Assembly (NCBI GenBank): GCA_021396245.1
Contig: WNYE01000036.1
Location: forward strand, 336,274 to 400,273
Source: Sporothrix humicola
Taxonomy: Eukaryota > Ascomycota > Sordariomycetes > Ophiostomatales > Ophiostomataceae
Direction of reading: 5' to 3'
Length of the DNA stretch: 64,000 nt
Shown here: in pieces, positions 34,210-45,109 of the stretch
How the letters are laid out: every line of letters starts with the position of its first letter
Position numbering within the stretch: the first letter of the stretch is position 1
The notes under the pieces: model-generated
The model's input: only the letters and a program-made list of their open reading frames with translations
What the model was told of the DNA's origin: nothing
The model's database searches: none
Program-made: the position numbers and the translations under genes

Positions 34210-37200
34210 ATTGGAGAGAGAAGAAAGGAAAATAAGGAGTGTGGGTGAGGAAGAAGGTTATGAGAAAGGGTGAAGAAGGGAAGAAGGGGAAGAAGAAAAA
34301 AAATTAAAAATAATAAAGGGGGAAACGGCGAGTTCAACGCTTGACCAGGTCAAAGAGCGTGCAGTCTGCCTTCGAGGATTGGTGATCGTCTCGATTGAAG
34401 AGAGAAAAGAAGACGAGAGCAAGGGAAAATCAAGACGATCGAGAGATGGCGAGGGTCAGCATAAGTATTATTCTGGAAAAGGAGAAGAAGGGGACCAGAA
34501 TACAAGGGAAGGGCCAGAATAGGGAAAATAGTAAGGGAACCCCAACAAGGCGAAGGATTAGCAAGAGGGGAGACCGTGAGGAGACATTGGAGGAGTGGCA
34601 GAAGGAGGAAAAGAGGGTGGCATCGTGATACCCGGCACCCTGGCGCAGATGCCGGCCACCGTGCGTGAGACTGATAGTGTTGGATTGGGGTTGGTTGGAG
34701 TGTGCACGAGGCAGAAGCAGAGAGAGGAAGAGAAGCGGAGACTTGCAGCTTGGGGAGGCAGAGGCTGTCTGCGGTTGGCAAAGCCCGTGATAAAACACGC
34801 TAAACACACTACACCTGTATTACTCGCTCGCCCGTATCTTCGCACTAGAGACCGTTCGGACTATACACCGAAGGCTTGTGTTCTAGGCGCCAGATAGCCT
34901 CAGCGTTAGGGTGCCCCAAAAAAGACGCGCCTTCTCTGAAGAGTATTTTGGCAGTTTTGCAGTTTTGCAATCTAGAGTCTGTTGTCTGGGTTGCGCCTGC
35001 CTTTCGCTGCGATTTACGGATTTACGTGTGGGTTGCGGTTTCCGTCTAGGCCCTGCGTCGCCCGGTGGCTCCTTCCCCAGCTCACAACGGTGCGCCCGGC
35101 CAATAGAGATCGTGCCATTAGCCAAAAAGCGATGATCTGAAGGCAAAAGGGCCCAGAAAAGACCCAAGAAAATACCCAGAACCAAAAGTGACAGGCCTGG
35201 CCCTCTGGCTCCGTAGATAACAGAACCGCGCCAGTTGTCATAAAGCGTAATAAACACAATTGACACAAAGAGACCCAAAAACAACTGGGCCTTTACGATA
35301 TGGCTAGTGGCTGTGGGCCCACTTGGTGGTGCCACCCTTTCATGGCAACATGGAAGCAAGGGTTGCTCTTTCCTGGGATTGGAACTCAAACTGTCAGAGT
35401 GTTTTTGTCCTGATGCATCCTTGCTTTCGCCACAGATTGCTCAATCGTTCCTTCCGCAATAGCAAATGTTGATAGGACGTTTCGGCATGCCACGCGAGCA
35501 GCTCCAATCTGAGCCCCTAAATTGTGGAATTGGAAAAAATTGTGGAAATGTCAAGAATGAGGGGAAGCCTGGTCCATCGTGAGGCTTTGCTCTCCTTTGC
35601 TGCATGTTAGGCGAGGGTGAAGGGTTGCGTCGTCTGTCTTGACGACAAGGATCATCATTCGAAGCAATCCATTGCAATCATTGCATTTCAATATACTCAT
35701 ATCAGCAACAGATCAAGAAAGCGAGGTCTCACCAGTTTAAACCGAAACAAAGCGGCGCCACTATCACAAGATGGAGGATGGGGGGCGAGATGGAGGGTTG
35801 GCTATCTCAAAAAGGGCGACAAGAGGAACAAGAGACGAGACGAAAACGACCAGAAAGGGACGATGCAAAAAGCAAAAGAAGAACGAAAGCGAGGGCTCGG
35901 ATGGTTCGACAGACGGACGACGGGCGAGCGAACAGACAATTCGATAGTCGCACACGCAAAGGCGGAGATGCAACTGGTGGCCGACGCAAGAAACGAAATG
36001 GAGCAACAGAATCGACGAATAAACAATCAGACGAATGGATGACAAGCGAGTCAACAAGCAAAACGAATGGTCGACAGCTTCTCCAAGAAAGTATCCAAGG
36101 TCCAAAAATGGGGTTAACACGCGTCGAGAGAGCGCGGAGAAAGCCTGATCGAGGGCGGAACCATGGAAAAAACAGACGGGAAAGACTGGAAAAGAGATGC
36201 CGTTACCTCAAGCAAGGCTCTGTTGCAGTGACTTGAGGTGCATTGCACCGCTTGAACGCAATTTGCCAAGGGTGATTTGGTTCAGCACTGGCACCGAGTC
36301 TGAAAGTCCGGGGATTCGGGTGGCGTCAGATTTGGAATACAGCAACTCGGAGCTGTCCCAACTGTGCTGTGCAAAAGAAAAGGCGAAGGAAACCGACAAC
36401 AGGAGTCATGCTGAAGGTGCTGAAGAGGAAAAGGAAAGCATGCTGAAAGTGGTGTGAAAGCTGCTGCAAGATGCTGCAAACCGCTGGAGAATGCTACGAA
36501 ATGCTGCAAAACAGTCTGATAGCAGGGTGTCTCGTTCCCGATAGCAAAGATAGCAAGAGGGGGCGAAGACGACCTCTTATACTTTTTTCAGGGTCAACGG
36601 CCTTCCCCAGCTATCTTGTCAAGCCCAAATCTACCTCCAATCTTTCTCTAATCTCCCTCCAACTTGCCTTTCCCATGCTTGGTTTGGGGAAGATTGCAGC
36701 AAAATTGCAGCCAGATTGAGGCACATTCCCCCCCTTTTCCTATCTCTGGAAGACAATAGACCCCGTATCTTTGGCCTGGCTGACAGCGGGAGGCGGCTGC
36801 TGATAAGCGGATGGTAGGCCAGGACCGAAAAAGGCAAGAATGCGGAGAAGAGGAGCCAAAAGAGTGGTCCCAACGAGCCGCGCCAACGAATCCCGCAGGA
36901 AGAAAAAGACGACAAGCAGAAACTAGAACGACAAGGATAGCGACCACGCGACGGCTCAGCACGCTTGCACGCTTACAGGTGGCGGCGCCGTTGGTTGCAG
37001 ACAACTACTGACACCACAAAAGTTTCGTGTGCATCTGGACCATGCTCAGACGGGACTGGTTCGCCGAGACTGGGGAAATGTGGAAAGTCAACCGGTGCAG
37101 AAGTACAGAAAGTACAGAAGTTCAGAAGCGCAGGAGTGCAAGAGACAGATCAAAGAAAACACCAACACGCAGGCTTTGTACATCGCCACGGCTCCTTCGG

Positions 37201-37884
37201 GCAGGAAATGGGCTGCTTGAACCACTTGAAGCACCCCGGCAGGCCGGCAAGATGCATATCTTTTACGGAATGTTCTCACGCGAACCCTTGTCCGGCCTGG
37301 GCCTTGTCCTTGGTAGTGCTGTCTAGGCTCGAACAGGTATCGTCCTCTAGGCTAGTCTGAAATATAATTCGAGAACTCGAAAATAGCTCTATCTCCAAAC
37401 GGGGGCCTCCATCCTGCATCTGGCGACAGTTGCGCCAGTCAACACAGCCCAAGAGCCCCAGGCCTGTGCTACTGAGGCAAAAGAGTGTAACACGATGCTT
37501 GGAGTTCCTTCTCCAACGGAAATTAATCATTTCATGTCGTGTGCATCTTGGTTGCATTGACCCGCGCGGCTTTCACCGGTTTTACGAACAAAACAACCCC
37601 AAGACCATCCCAGGACGACCAAGACAAGCTTCGTAGCTGGGTCCAGATGAGGGTCCAGACGACGTAGACGAGGCCCGCGATACCCAAAACGAGGCAAAAC
37701 CTGGGGTTTTATTGGATTCATTGGAGACACCAGGGATGCCAAAAAGACGCCACCGTGGAACTTTTGACGACTACGAACCTTAAAGCGACGGTACCCACGA
37801 CCTGGCCGGGATCGGACGCTCGGGGACGAAGAGAGGGCAATGATAGCTTGGATGTTGATGCCATGCTATCACGTGGGTGTCGAG

Positions 37885-37911
37885 ACTATCTACACTATCA
37901 ACACTATCTGG
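37885..37911. repeat. Three 9-base units carrying GATA sites
   Basis: The plus strand reads ACTATC three times at exact 9-base spacing. On the other strand this gives AGATAG, TGATAG and AGATAG, all HGATAR-type sites on the same face spacing. A perfect CACGTG lies just upstream near 37871. It is far (3.7 kb) from the transporter start, so any role is uncertain. Confidence 0.55.
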
Positions 37912-38239
37912 GGAAATTCAGGGAGGTGTTTGCATAATCATATGGTCCTCGAACAATCAAAAGAAAAACGAACAAGAAAAGAACCGAACGAAATTCAAAC
38001 TATCGATATTCGATAATAAGAAGAGGAAAAAAGAATGCTTGAAACAGTGTCGTACGAAAGATAAGTGCAGAAGGTGGTAATGGGAATTCGAGCTGCATCA
38101 AGGCTGCAATGCGCCCAGACTGCCCGAGACTGTTATCAGTACAAAGGCAAGATAATCTATATCCGGACTGTATCCTATATTTTCAACCAACTTCTTTATC
38201 TTTGCCACAAAACGTCGTCCGTCTTTACGAAGCCTTGTG

Positions 38240-38450
38240 ATAGCCTTGTTGCACAAATGATAGCAATACGAAAAAGAAAATGCAATGATGAATATTGTTT
38301 TGATTTCAAGGCTTGATTTCGTGATGTTTGCGTAGACTGTGCGAATAGCCAGATAGCCTTGTGTTGGTGGCCTCATTATTTTGTACCTTGTGCATATAGC
38401 CTTGCCAAACAAAACCAACAACAAATGCAAATGGAATCAAGATAGCCTTG
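38240..38450. repeat. Four direct copies of ATAGCCTTG
   Basis: Exact copies lie at 38240-38248, 38353-38361, 38396-38404 and 38442-38450, all in the same orientation, in non-coding AT-rich DNA downstream of the M20 gene. Chance expectation for one nonamer in 211 bases is far below one. Confidence 0.7.
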
Positions 38451-38826
38451 AAGCGGCATAAGGTCTCGAGACAGCATCTCAGCTCCTCACAATTACTAGC
38501 GGATCCGCAAAATTTAAAAGGGTGTTGTCGGCTTTTGGTTCGTTGACTATCTCCAACGATCCGGGCGTATTGATATTATCAACATCATCGAAAGTTCATC
38601 GTAATCATCACAAACCATGTTGGCAGTCACTTCCATGACTATACTAAAGATGGAATCAAGAAGCCATAAATCATGTTTTACAACATATACCTACTCGTGA
38701 CACAAAGTACCGATTATACTTGCTTGTGCGCCTCTTTGAATACAAGTACTTTTGATTTATGTTCGTTGGTAGACGCTATGTATATGCCATGCCATTTGAT
38801 ACAAATTCTGCCCCAAAAATTGTCGT

Positions 38827-40273
38827 TTAGTCGTTCTTCTTCTGCTCCTCAAACTTGGTCTTGACGTCGGCCGCCAATGCATCGTCCACCAGGAACTGGT
38901 AGCCCACCGTCGCCATGCCTTCACTGTTCTCCAGCGCCCGGTCAAACGACTTGCGCAGGCCGGCGCCCGTGGCAAAGTTGGCCGTGTGCGGGTAAGCGCC
39001 CTCCTCGGACGGGATACCAAAGATACCGTGCCACGAAGGGCACTCGTACGACACGTTACCCTGGTCTGTCGATGCGGGTGTTGTCCGGCCCGTATTGCAC
39101 TGCACCTCGCGGCCCAGCGCACCCATGGCGTCAACAAAAGCGTTGCAGATCGGGATGCTCGTTCGCAGATCGGCATACCAGCCCAGCTCCTCCGCCTCCA
39201 TTGTGCACCCCGTCGACTCGGCTGCGCCCGCAAAGCACTTGATGGCCCGCTTCTGGAGCGCCAGAGCTCCGGCCAGAGAGGGCGCCCGAACACCGTACTC
39301 AAGCCGTGTCGTCTCAGGAATAATGTTGGGCCGCTGGCCACCGTCGGTAATGATGCCGTGAATGCGCTCCTCGGGGCGGATCTGCTGCCGCAGCACGGAA
39401 ATCGCATTGTAGCCCGCCACGGCCGCGTCCAGCGCGTTGATGCCGTCCCACGGTGCCAGGGCTGCATGAGCCGGCTTACCCGTAAACTTGATCGAGAAAC
39501 CTGTGATGGCCAACGTCCGGTCAAACGCGTCGCCGTACACCGACTCGGGGCCGTAGACAGCCTGGGTGGTCGGGTGCATCATGAGGCACGCACCAACGTC
39601 CTTGTAAGCGCCCGCCTTGATCAGCTTCACCTTGCCGCCGCTCGTCTCCTCGGCGGGTGTGCCCAGCAGCCGCACGCGGCCGGGGGCGCCGCTGGCCCGC
39701 AGGGCGTCGACAACCGCGAGGAACGAGCTGAGGCCGACGGTGGCAATCAGGTTGTGTCCACAAGCGTGGCCAATGCCGGGAAGTGCGTCGTATTCGGCGT
39801 TGAACACGAGCACGCGGCCGCCCGAGCCGTACTCAGCCTCAAAGGCCGTGTCGAGGCCGTAGGCATGCGGGGTCACGCGCAGGCCCTTGATTGTGTTGAG
39901 CAGCCCGACGATCGTGTAGTGTGCGCCGACCTCCTCGTATGCGAGTTCGGGGTTGTTGAAGATCTGGTGGACAGTAGAGTTAGTAATTGAGGCAAGATTT
40001 GGGAGGAAAGAGGTTGTTGGTGCCGAAACGGGAAAGAAGAAAACATGTGCGCGATGTTGCGGAAGGAGCCAATGGCAGCTGCCTTGCACCTTCCGCAGTC
40101 TGTAAACTCCCAGTAAAATGCCCCTGAATGACCAAATAAACATCGCCAAAGTTAAACTCTTGCATCCAAAAACTCGCCTTTTGATTCACCTCCCACAGCC
40201 GGTCTGTGTACGTCACCAGCGACTCCTTGATCACGGCCTTGGCGTCGTCCATTGTGTTTGTCTTGACGGTCAT
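38827..40273 (-). CDS. Peptidase M20 family amidohydrolase (M20D, PM20D2/ACY1L2-like)
   Basis: Two exons. Exon 1 is 40273-40178 (32 codons, MTVKTNTMDD to LWEVNQK) and exon 2 is 39963-38827. The product is about 410 residues. The intron of 214 bases appears to use a GC donor (AAG/GCGAGT) with a TTACTAACTC branch site and CCACCAG acceptor. This joins LWEVNQK to IFNNPELAYEE, the normal M20 spacing. The nearest GT donor (GTGAAT) would delete four conserved residues. Metal-binding motifs are present: HACGHN (His98, His102), the EYDALPG segment and TPAEETSGG. The C-terminal half carries the dimerisation lid and MHPTT. The family splits amide bonds in N-acyl, N-carbamoyl or dipeptide substrates with two metal ions. 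It is divergent from the hydantoinase gene, with GATA sites between them. Confidence 0.87.
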
Positions 40274-40301
40274 TTTGATGCTGCGCAATGCAAAGGCCGA
40301 T

Positions 40302-40919
40302 CTTATCGTTCAATCTGATTTCTTTATCTGATCTTTTGATATCGTCGCAATTTATCGTTGTCTCGGTTCGTCAATTCAATTCTTCGTTACAATCGTTGCA
40401 ATATCAACATCGCCAGATGCCTCGGATTGGTCGACACACCCCGCGCTCTTAAGGATTCCTTCCTGCGGTCCCTGGATGCCTAGCCTCGAGCTTACTGCAG
40501 TCTTTCGCAGTCCCGCGTGCACAAATGCACAAGTGCAGCTGCCCGACCATCCCCAACGGGAGATAGCTTGCAGGTGGCGTTGCTTTGCTAAGATAGCTTG
40601 GTCGCCGGCGGCGGGCATTGCGGGCATAAAACGGTAGGTTAAGCGGGCGGGCAGCACTGTTGGTTTTCTTTTACGAAATGCTAACGAATTGGCCGCAGAA
40701 TGACAACGAAATGCCAACCTTAGTGGGAAAGGAACGGCGGTATCCAGGAACAAAGACGAAAAAGACAAGGCCGACAAAGACAAGGCCGACAAGGCCAATG
40801 CCGCTCGGAAAAGACCCCAAAAAGACCCCAAGAAACGCCAATGATGACAACCCCCTCATGCTATCGTTATCGCGCCGCGATAGTCAACTGATAGTCAATC
40901 AAACACCAAATTATCTGAT
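40302..40919. promoter_or_regulatory. Cluster of at least ten GATA-factor sites, two of them ATCAGATAA
   Basis: HGATAR sites on either strand lie at about 40302, 40324, 40352, 40561, 40591, 40861, 40867, 40878, 40889 and 40911. Two are full copies of ATCAGATAA (as TTATCTGAT at 40324-40332 and 40911-40919), the form bound by iron regulators of the SreA/Fep1 type. AreA/NIT2 nitrogen activators use the shorter HGATAR. Random expectation for HGATAR in 618 bases is about two. One group lies 30-85 bases before the M20 start, the other about 455-515 bases before the hydantoinase start. Confidence 0.7.
40761..40790. repeat. 15-base tandem duplication (AAAGACAAGGCCGAC x2)
   Basis: Two exact adjacent copies in the shared promoter, followed by a partial third (AAGGCCAA). 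The exact identity points to recent slippage. Confidence 0.8.
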
Positions 40920-41373
40920 CGAAGCTGTCACCCTCCCCGCAGTCCAACACGTTTTATTCCTTTTTTTTTCTGTACTGGCGTTGTATTTCTGTGTGTTTCC
41001 AAACCGTGTTTGAGCGTGGCTGGACATACATGACTACATCATCCTGAGCCAAAAGGTACATCATACTCCGGCCAGAGTCGGCTCTTACCAAAGAAAAACA
41101 CTTGAGAAAAAAAGAAGCTCCGCTCGTCGGCGTGTTCCAGCTCCGACCTTCTTTTTATTTTCCTTTTTATTTTTCCCGGCACTTCTTTATTGTCACATTT
41201 CTCGGTTTCTTTTTTTCGTTCCTTCTTCCCTTCTTCTCCTTCTTTCCCCTCCCTTATAAACCGTCTTGAACATTCCAAGGATCTCACAAGATCGCCAGAT
41301 CTCTCTTCCTTCTCGTCTTCCTCCTCCTCTCTCACCAACAACCCTCTCCTTCCGTCCTCCACACAACTTCACC

Positions 41374-44300
41374 ATGGCCGTCGACCCCTCCACAAAGCTC
41401 ATCATCGGCGTCGACGTCGGTGGCACAAACACCGATGCCGTGCTGCTCAACCCGGCCAAGTCGGGCTCCGAGGCCGTCATTTCCTCTTACAAGGCCACGA
41501 CCGGCGCCGACGTCACAACCGGTATCGAGGAGGCCATCCGCGTGCTGCTCAAGGATGCCTCGGTGCAGCCCTCCCAGATCGCCAGCCTCATGATCGGCAC
41601 AACACACCTGATCAACGCCGTGGTCGAGCGCGATGCGTCGCGGCTGTCCAAAGTCGCCGTTTTGCGGCTGACGTCGAATGGCTACCTCCAGTACACGCCG
41701 CCATTTATTGACTTTCCCACAAATCTGAAGAACAGTAGGTCACAGTGTCGGAATCCTCTTGGCCTAAATATCATCCCACTAACGACGCAGTCATGAACGG
41801 TTACCAGGGAACGCTCTCTGGCGGTGTCCAGATCGACGGCACGCTGATTGCGCCCGTCAACGAAGAAGAGGTCCTCAAAGAGGCCGAGGCCATCAAGGCC
41901 CGCGGTCTGCGCAGCGTTGCCGTTCTCGGTGTCTACTCGCCCATGGACAAGAAGTTTGCCCAGGAAGAGCATGTGCGCCGTGTCCTGCAAAAGGCGCTCG
42001 GCGACGACGTCGACATTGTCTGCTCAAAAGAGAGTGCGTACAAGCCCTCAATACACCAGATTTATAGGCCCAGCTAACATTTGTAGTCGCCGGTGTCGGT
42101 GTCCTAGCCCGTGAAAATGCCACCATCCTCAACGCCTCCATCATGCGCTTCGCCAAGCGCACGATCCGTGGCTTCAAGCGCGCCATGCGCGGCCTTAACC
42201 TGACCTGCCCGCTCTACCTCACATCGAGCTCCGGCCAACTTCTGTCCGCCGACGAGGCCGCCCGCTTCCCCATCCAGATCTTCTCGTCGGGCCCCACCAA
42301 CTCGATCCGTGGCGCTGCGTTCCTGTCGTCCAACAATGCCGCCAGTGAGAGCCGGTTTGTCGTCGACATTGGCGGCACCACGTCCGACATTGGTGTCCTG
42401 CTGCCCAACGGCTTCCCCCGCCTGGCCGGCTCCGTCGCCGAGATTGGCGGTGTCAAGGTCAACTTTGCCCTTCCCCAGGTCGAGAGCATTGGTCTCGGTG
42501 GTGGCTCCATTATCCACGTCGCCGAGGGCCACAAGAGACTTACCATTGGCCCTGAGAGTGTCGGCCAGGCTCTGCGCCAAAAGGCGCTGTGTTTCGGTGG
42601 TGATACCCTGACAGCAACTGATATTCTGGTCGCCGCCGGTGAGGCCAAGATGTCCGGCACCGACGTCAAGGTCCCCACCGTCGACGAGGCCACCATCTTC
42701 GCCGCCCGCCTCAAGATGAAGCGCATGCTCGAGGATCACGTCGACCGCATGAAAACATCGCCCGAGGCCTGCCACATTCTGCTAGTCGGTGGTGGTGCGT
42801 TCCTGTGCCCGTCGGAGCTCGAGGGTGTGGCCACCATTGAGGTGCCCGCTTTCGCCAACGTGGCCAACGCCGTTGGTGCTGCCGTCGCTGAGATTGGCGC
42901 TGCTTCCGAGGCCGTTGTCGACATGGCTGACCGCGAAAAGGCACTGGAGGATGTCAAGGCCGACGTCATTGAGCAGGCCGTTGCCCGTGGTGCCCGCGAG
43001 GGGTACGTCCGCGTCATTGAGGAGGAGGTTGCAGGTCTGCCGTACATGGAGGGCAAGTTCAAGGTCGCCGTCAAGGTGGCCGGTCCTGTCGACTACGAGC
43101 GCTTCTTGGATGGCTCTGCCGCCAACGGCGACAACTCTGCTCTTGGCAAGGACGAGGACGACGAGGCTTACATCGAGAAGAAGCAGTGGGAGGTCACCGA
43201 TGCCGTCGACTCCAAGCCTGTCATTGACGTCGATCATGTCTCGTACCGCCCCGACATTGGCGCCGACCGCATTTGGAACATCTCGGAGACGGATGCCTAC
43301 TACCTGTCCATCGGCTGCTACATCCTGGGCTGTGCCGGTGGCGGTACCCCTTACGGTGTGTACCTGCAGGCGCGCCAACTGCTGCGCGAAGGCGGTGTCA
43401 TCCGCATTGTCGACGTCGACGACCTGCCCGACGACATGCTGGCTGTCCCCGTTGCGGCCATGGGCAGTCCTGTGCTGGCCATTGAGCGTCTTGGCGGCAG
43501 CATGGTCCTGGACGCCGTCAAGGATCTGCAGGAGCACATGAAGACGACCTTTGCCGCCGTCCTGACGGCCGAGATTGGCGGTGCCAACGGCCTGAGCCCC
43601 ATGATGCTGTCGTCGTCCACCGCGCTCAACAACGTGACGGTCGACGCCGATCTCATGGGCCGCGCATTCCCGGCCTTCCAGATGAGCTCTCTCTACATTG
43701 GCGCCAACGGCGACATCAACCACCTGCTGCCCGCCTGCGTCTCGAGCGGCGAGGGCACCACCATGACCATCAGCAAAGCCAAGGACTCGAATGCCGTCGA
43801 CCAGCTGCTGCGGTCTGCCGTCATGACCATGGGATTCGGCGCCGGTATTGCCGCCCGCCCCGCCGGCAAGAAGGAGCTCAAGGAGTACGGCTGCCTGCGG
43901 TCCGTGTCGCTGGCGTGGCGCCTGGGCCGCGCTGTCTGCCAGGCCCGCGCCCGCGGCGCCATCACGACTGTCCACGAAGACCTGATCCGCGAGTTTGGTG
44001 GACCCCAGACTGCCCGCAAGGTGTTTGAGGGCAAGATCACGGGCATCGAGCAGCGCCTGTACGGCGGCCGCAGCCAGGGCACGCTCGTCATTGAGAAGCT
44101 CAAGGACCACGAGCGGGAGAACGAGGACCTGGCCGGCGGCTCTGGTTCCGGCAGCAAGAACGACGACGACGAGGGCCCCGAGAAGCTGTGGATCCCCTTT
44201 GTCAACGAGAACCTGGTCGTCGAGGCCACGTACCCGTCGGGTGAGAAGAAGACGCTGGCGACCGTGCCCGACCTCATCATGGTGCTGGATCTGCTGACGG

Positions 44301-44509
44301 GCGAGGCCGTCGGCGTGCCCGAGTACCGCTACGGCCTCAAGGTCTTTGTCATGGTTGCCGCCGCGCACCCGCTGTGGACAAGCACGCCCAACGCGCTGGC
44401 CATTGCCGGCCCGCGGGCCTTTGGCTACGATATCGACTTCAAGCCGTGCGGCACATACACCGGTGTCAAGAGCGTTATTGACGAGTTTGGCCCAGCACGG
44501 AAGGAATAG
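41374..44509 (+). CDS. Hydantoinase/oxoprolinase (HydA) with C-terminal DUF917 domain
   Basis: Three exons: 41374-41734, 41791-42033 and 42087-44509. The introns are 56 bases (CACTAAC branch) and 53 bases (GCTAAC branch). The protein is about 1008 residues. The N-terminal hydantoinase/oxoprolinase domain starts with the phosphate-binding GVDVGGTNTDAVL at residues 11-23. The HydA core follows from about residue 205, with SSGPTNSIRGAAFL, DIGGTTSDIGVL and GLGGGSIIHV. A C-terminal DUF917-type domain runs from about 600, with ILGCAGGGTPYG and DVDDLPDDM. The HydA half opens cyclic imide rings using ATP in related enzymes. DUF917 relatives include S-methyl-thiohydantoin desulfurase. The fused form is known from fungal genomes, but I know of no settled substrate. 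Starting ATG context is accATGg. Confidence 0.9.
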
Positions 44510-45109
44510 AAAGGGGTGAGGGAGAAAAGGGGAAATGGGTGTTAGAAGGCTACGAAGTAGAGGTAGAGATACAGGGTGATGATATCACGACGCTTCAGCA
44601 ACGTCGACTTTGCACAGCATTTGGACTGGGTGTCCTCAGTCCGGCTCGTTTTTGGTCATTTATTTACGTTTTGTTTTGGTTTGGCTATGATTTTTTGCAT
44701 TGCATTGTACATTAGGAAATAAAAATAAACTCAAAAGATAGCAAAGAAAGGTATAAATAAAGTCACAAAATCAGTAAACTGGAGAGCTAGATCAGAGACC
44801 GGTGGAAAAAAAAAAAAAAAAAAAAAATCGAAAAGATGACGCCCTGCCAATGACGGAGAAGGAACCTTAATTCGCAAAAGAGAAGAAAAGCAGTAAAACA
44901 TGCAAGAGAAACAAGAAGAGAAAAATGGGGAAAAAAATCAACCCAGGTGCAGAGTGGCAGAATAAAAGTGCCAATACTGGAAGGGACACTTTGAAGGTCG
45001 CTCTACATCCGTCTGGTGTGAAAGGCTGAAGGCCGCAAGAGGCTCCGTGGACCAATTCCAAGACAAACTGTGGTAACACATCTCGCGCCCTCTCGTAGAT
45101 CTCCTCGGT
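44510..45109. other. Convergent intergenic region with an A22 run
   Basis: The 3' ends of the hydantoinase (+) and kinase (-) genes face each other. The only marked structure is a run of 22 A at 44806-44827. The rest is AT-rich 3' UTR-like DNA. Confidence 0.55.
44806..44827. repeat. Homopolymer A22
   Basis: An unbroken run of 22 adenines. It could be slippage or the tail of an old retroposed transcript; I see no target-site duplication or element body that would settle it. Confidence 0.8.

Larger units (their letters stand above)
34210..38826. other. Gene-poor region (4.6 kb) upstream of the transporter
   Basis: It contains the promoter of the minus-strand transporter in its first kilobase; 34385-34620 is purine-rich on plus, so pyrimidine-rich for that gene. 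GATA-type sites occur near 34787 (TGATAA) and 35213 (AGATAA). Further on are imperfect ATGCTGCAA repeats around 36440-36520, a triple GATAGT array at 37885-37911 and four ATAGCCTTG copies at 38240-38450. A frame at 34883-35389 (-) has two hydrophobic segments but nothing else to support it. Confidence 0.45.
40274..41373. promoter_or_regulatory. Divergent promoter of the M20 amidohydrolase and hydantoinase genes
   Basis: 1.1 kb shared by two genes that read outward. It holds a dense group of GATA sites (listed separately), a tandem repeat at 40761-40790, and a pyrimidine-rich leader from about 41160 to the hydantoinase ATG at 41374. No coding frame is convincing. Confidence 0.65.

Noticed and set aside
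32260..34248. 662-codon open frame antisense to the siderophore transporter
   Set aside because: Same mirror effect; hydrophilic Asn/Gly/Asp-rich sequence with no motif, running through both introns of the real gene.
34883..35389. Possible 168-residue membrane protein on minus
   Set aside because: Two hydrophobic stretches only. No family resemblance, no codon bias like the neighbours, and the rest is charged low-complexity sequence.
38986..39990. 334-codon antisense frame over the M20 gene
   Set aside because: Shadow frame, Arg/Gly/Ala/Val-rich, no motif.
42782..44368. 528-codon open frame antisense to the hydantoinase gene
   Set aside because: It mirrors a GC3-rich coding exon, has Gly/Ala/Val/Asp-rich composition without domain features, and the sense frame is clearly real.
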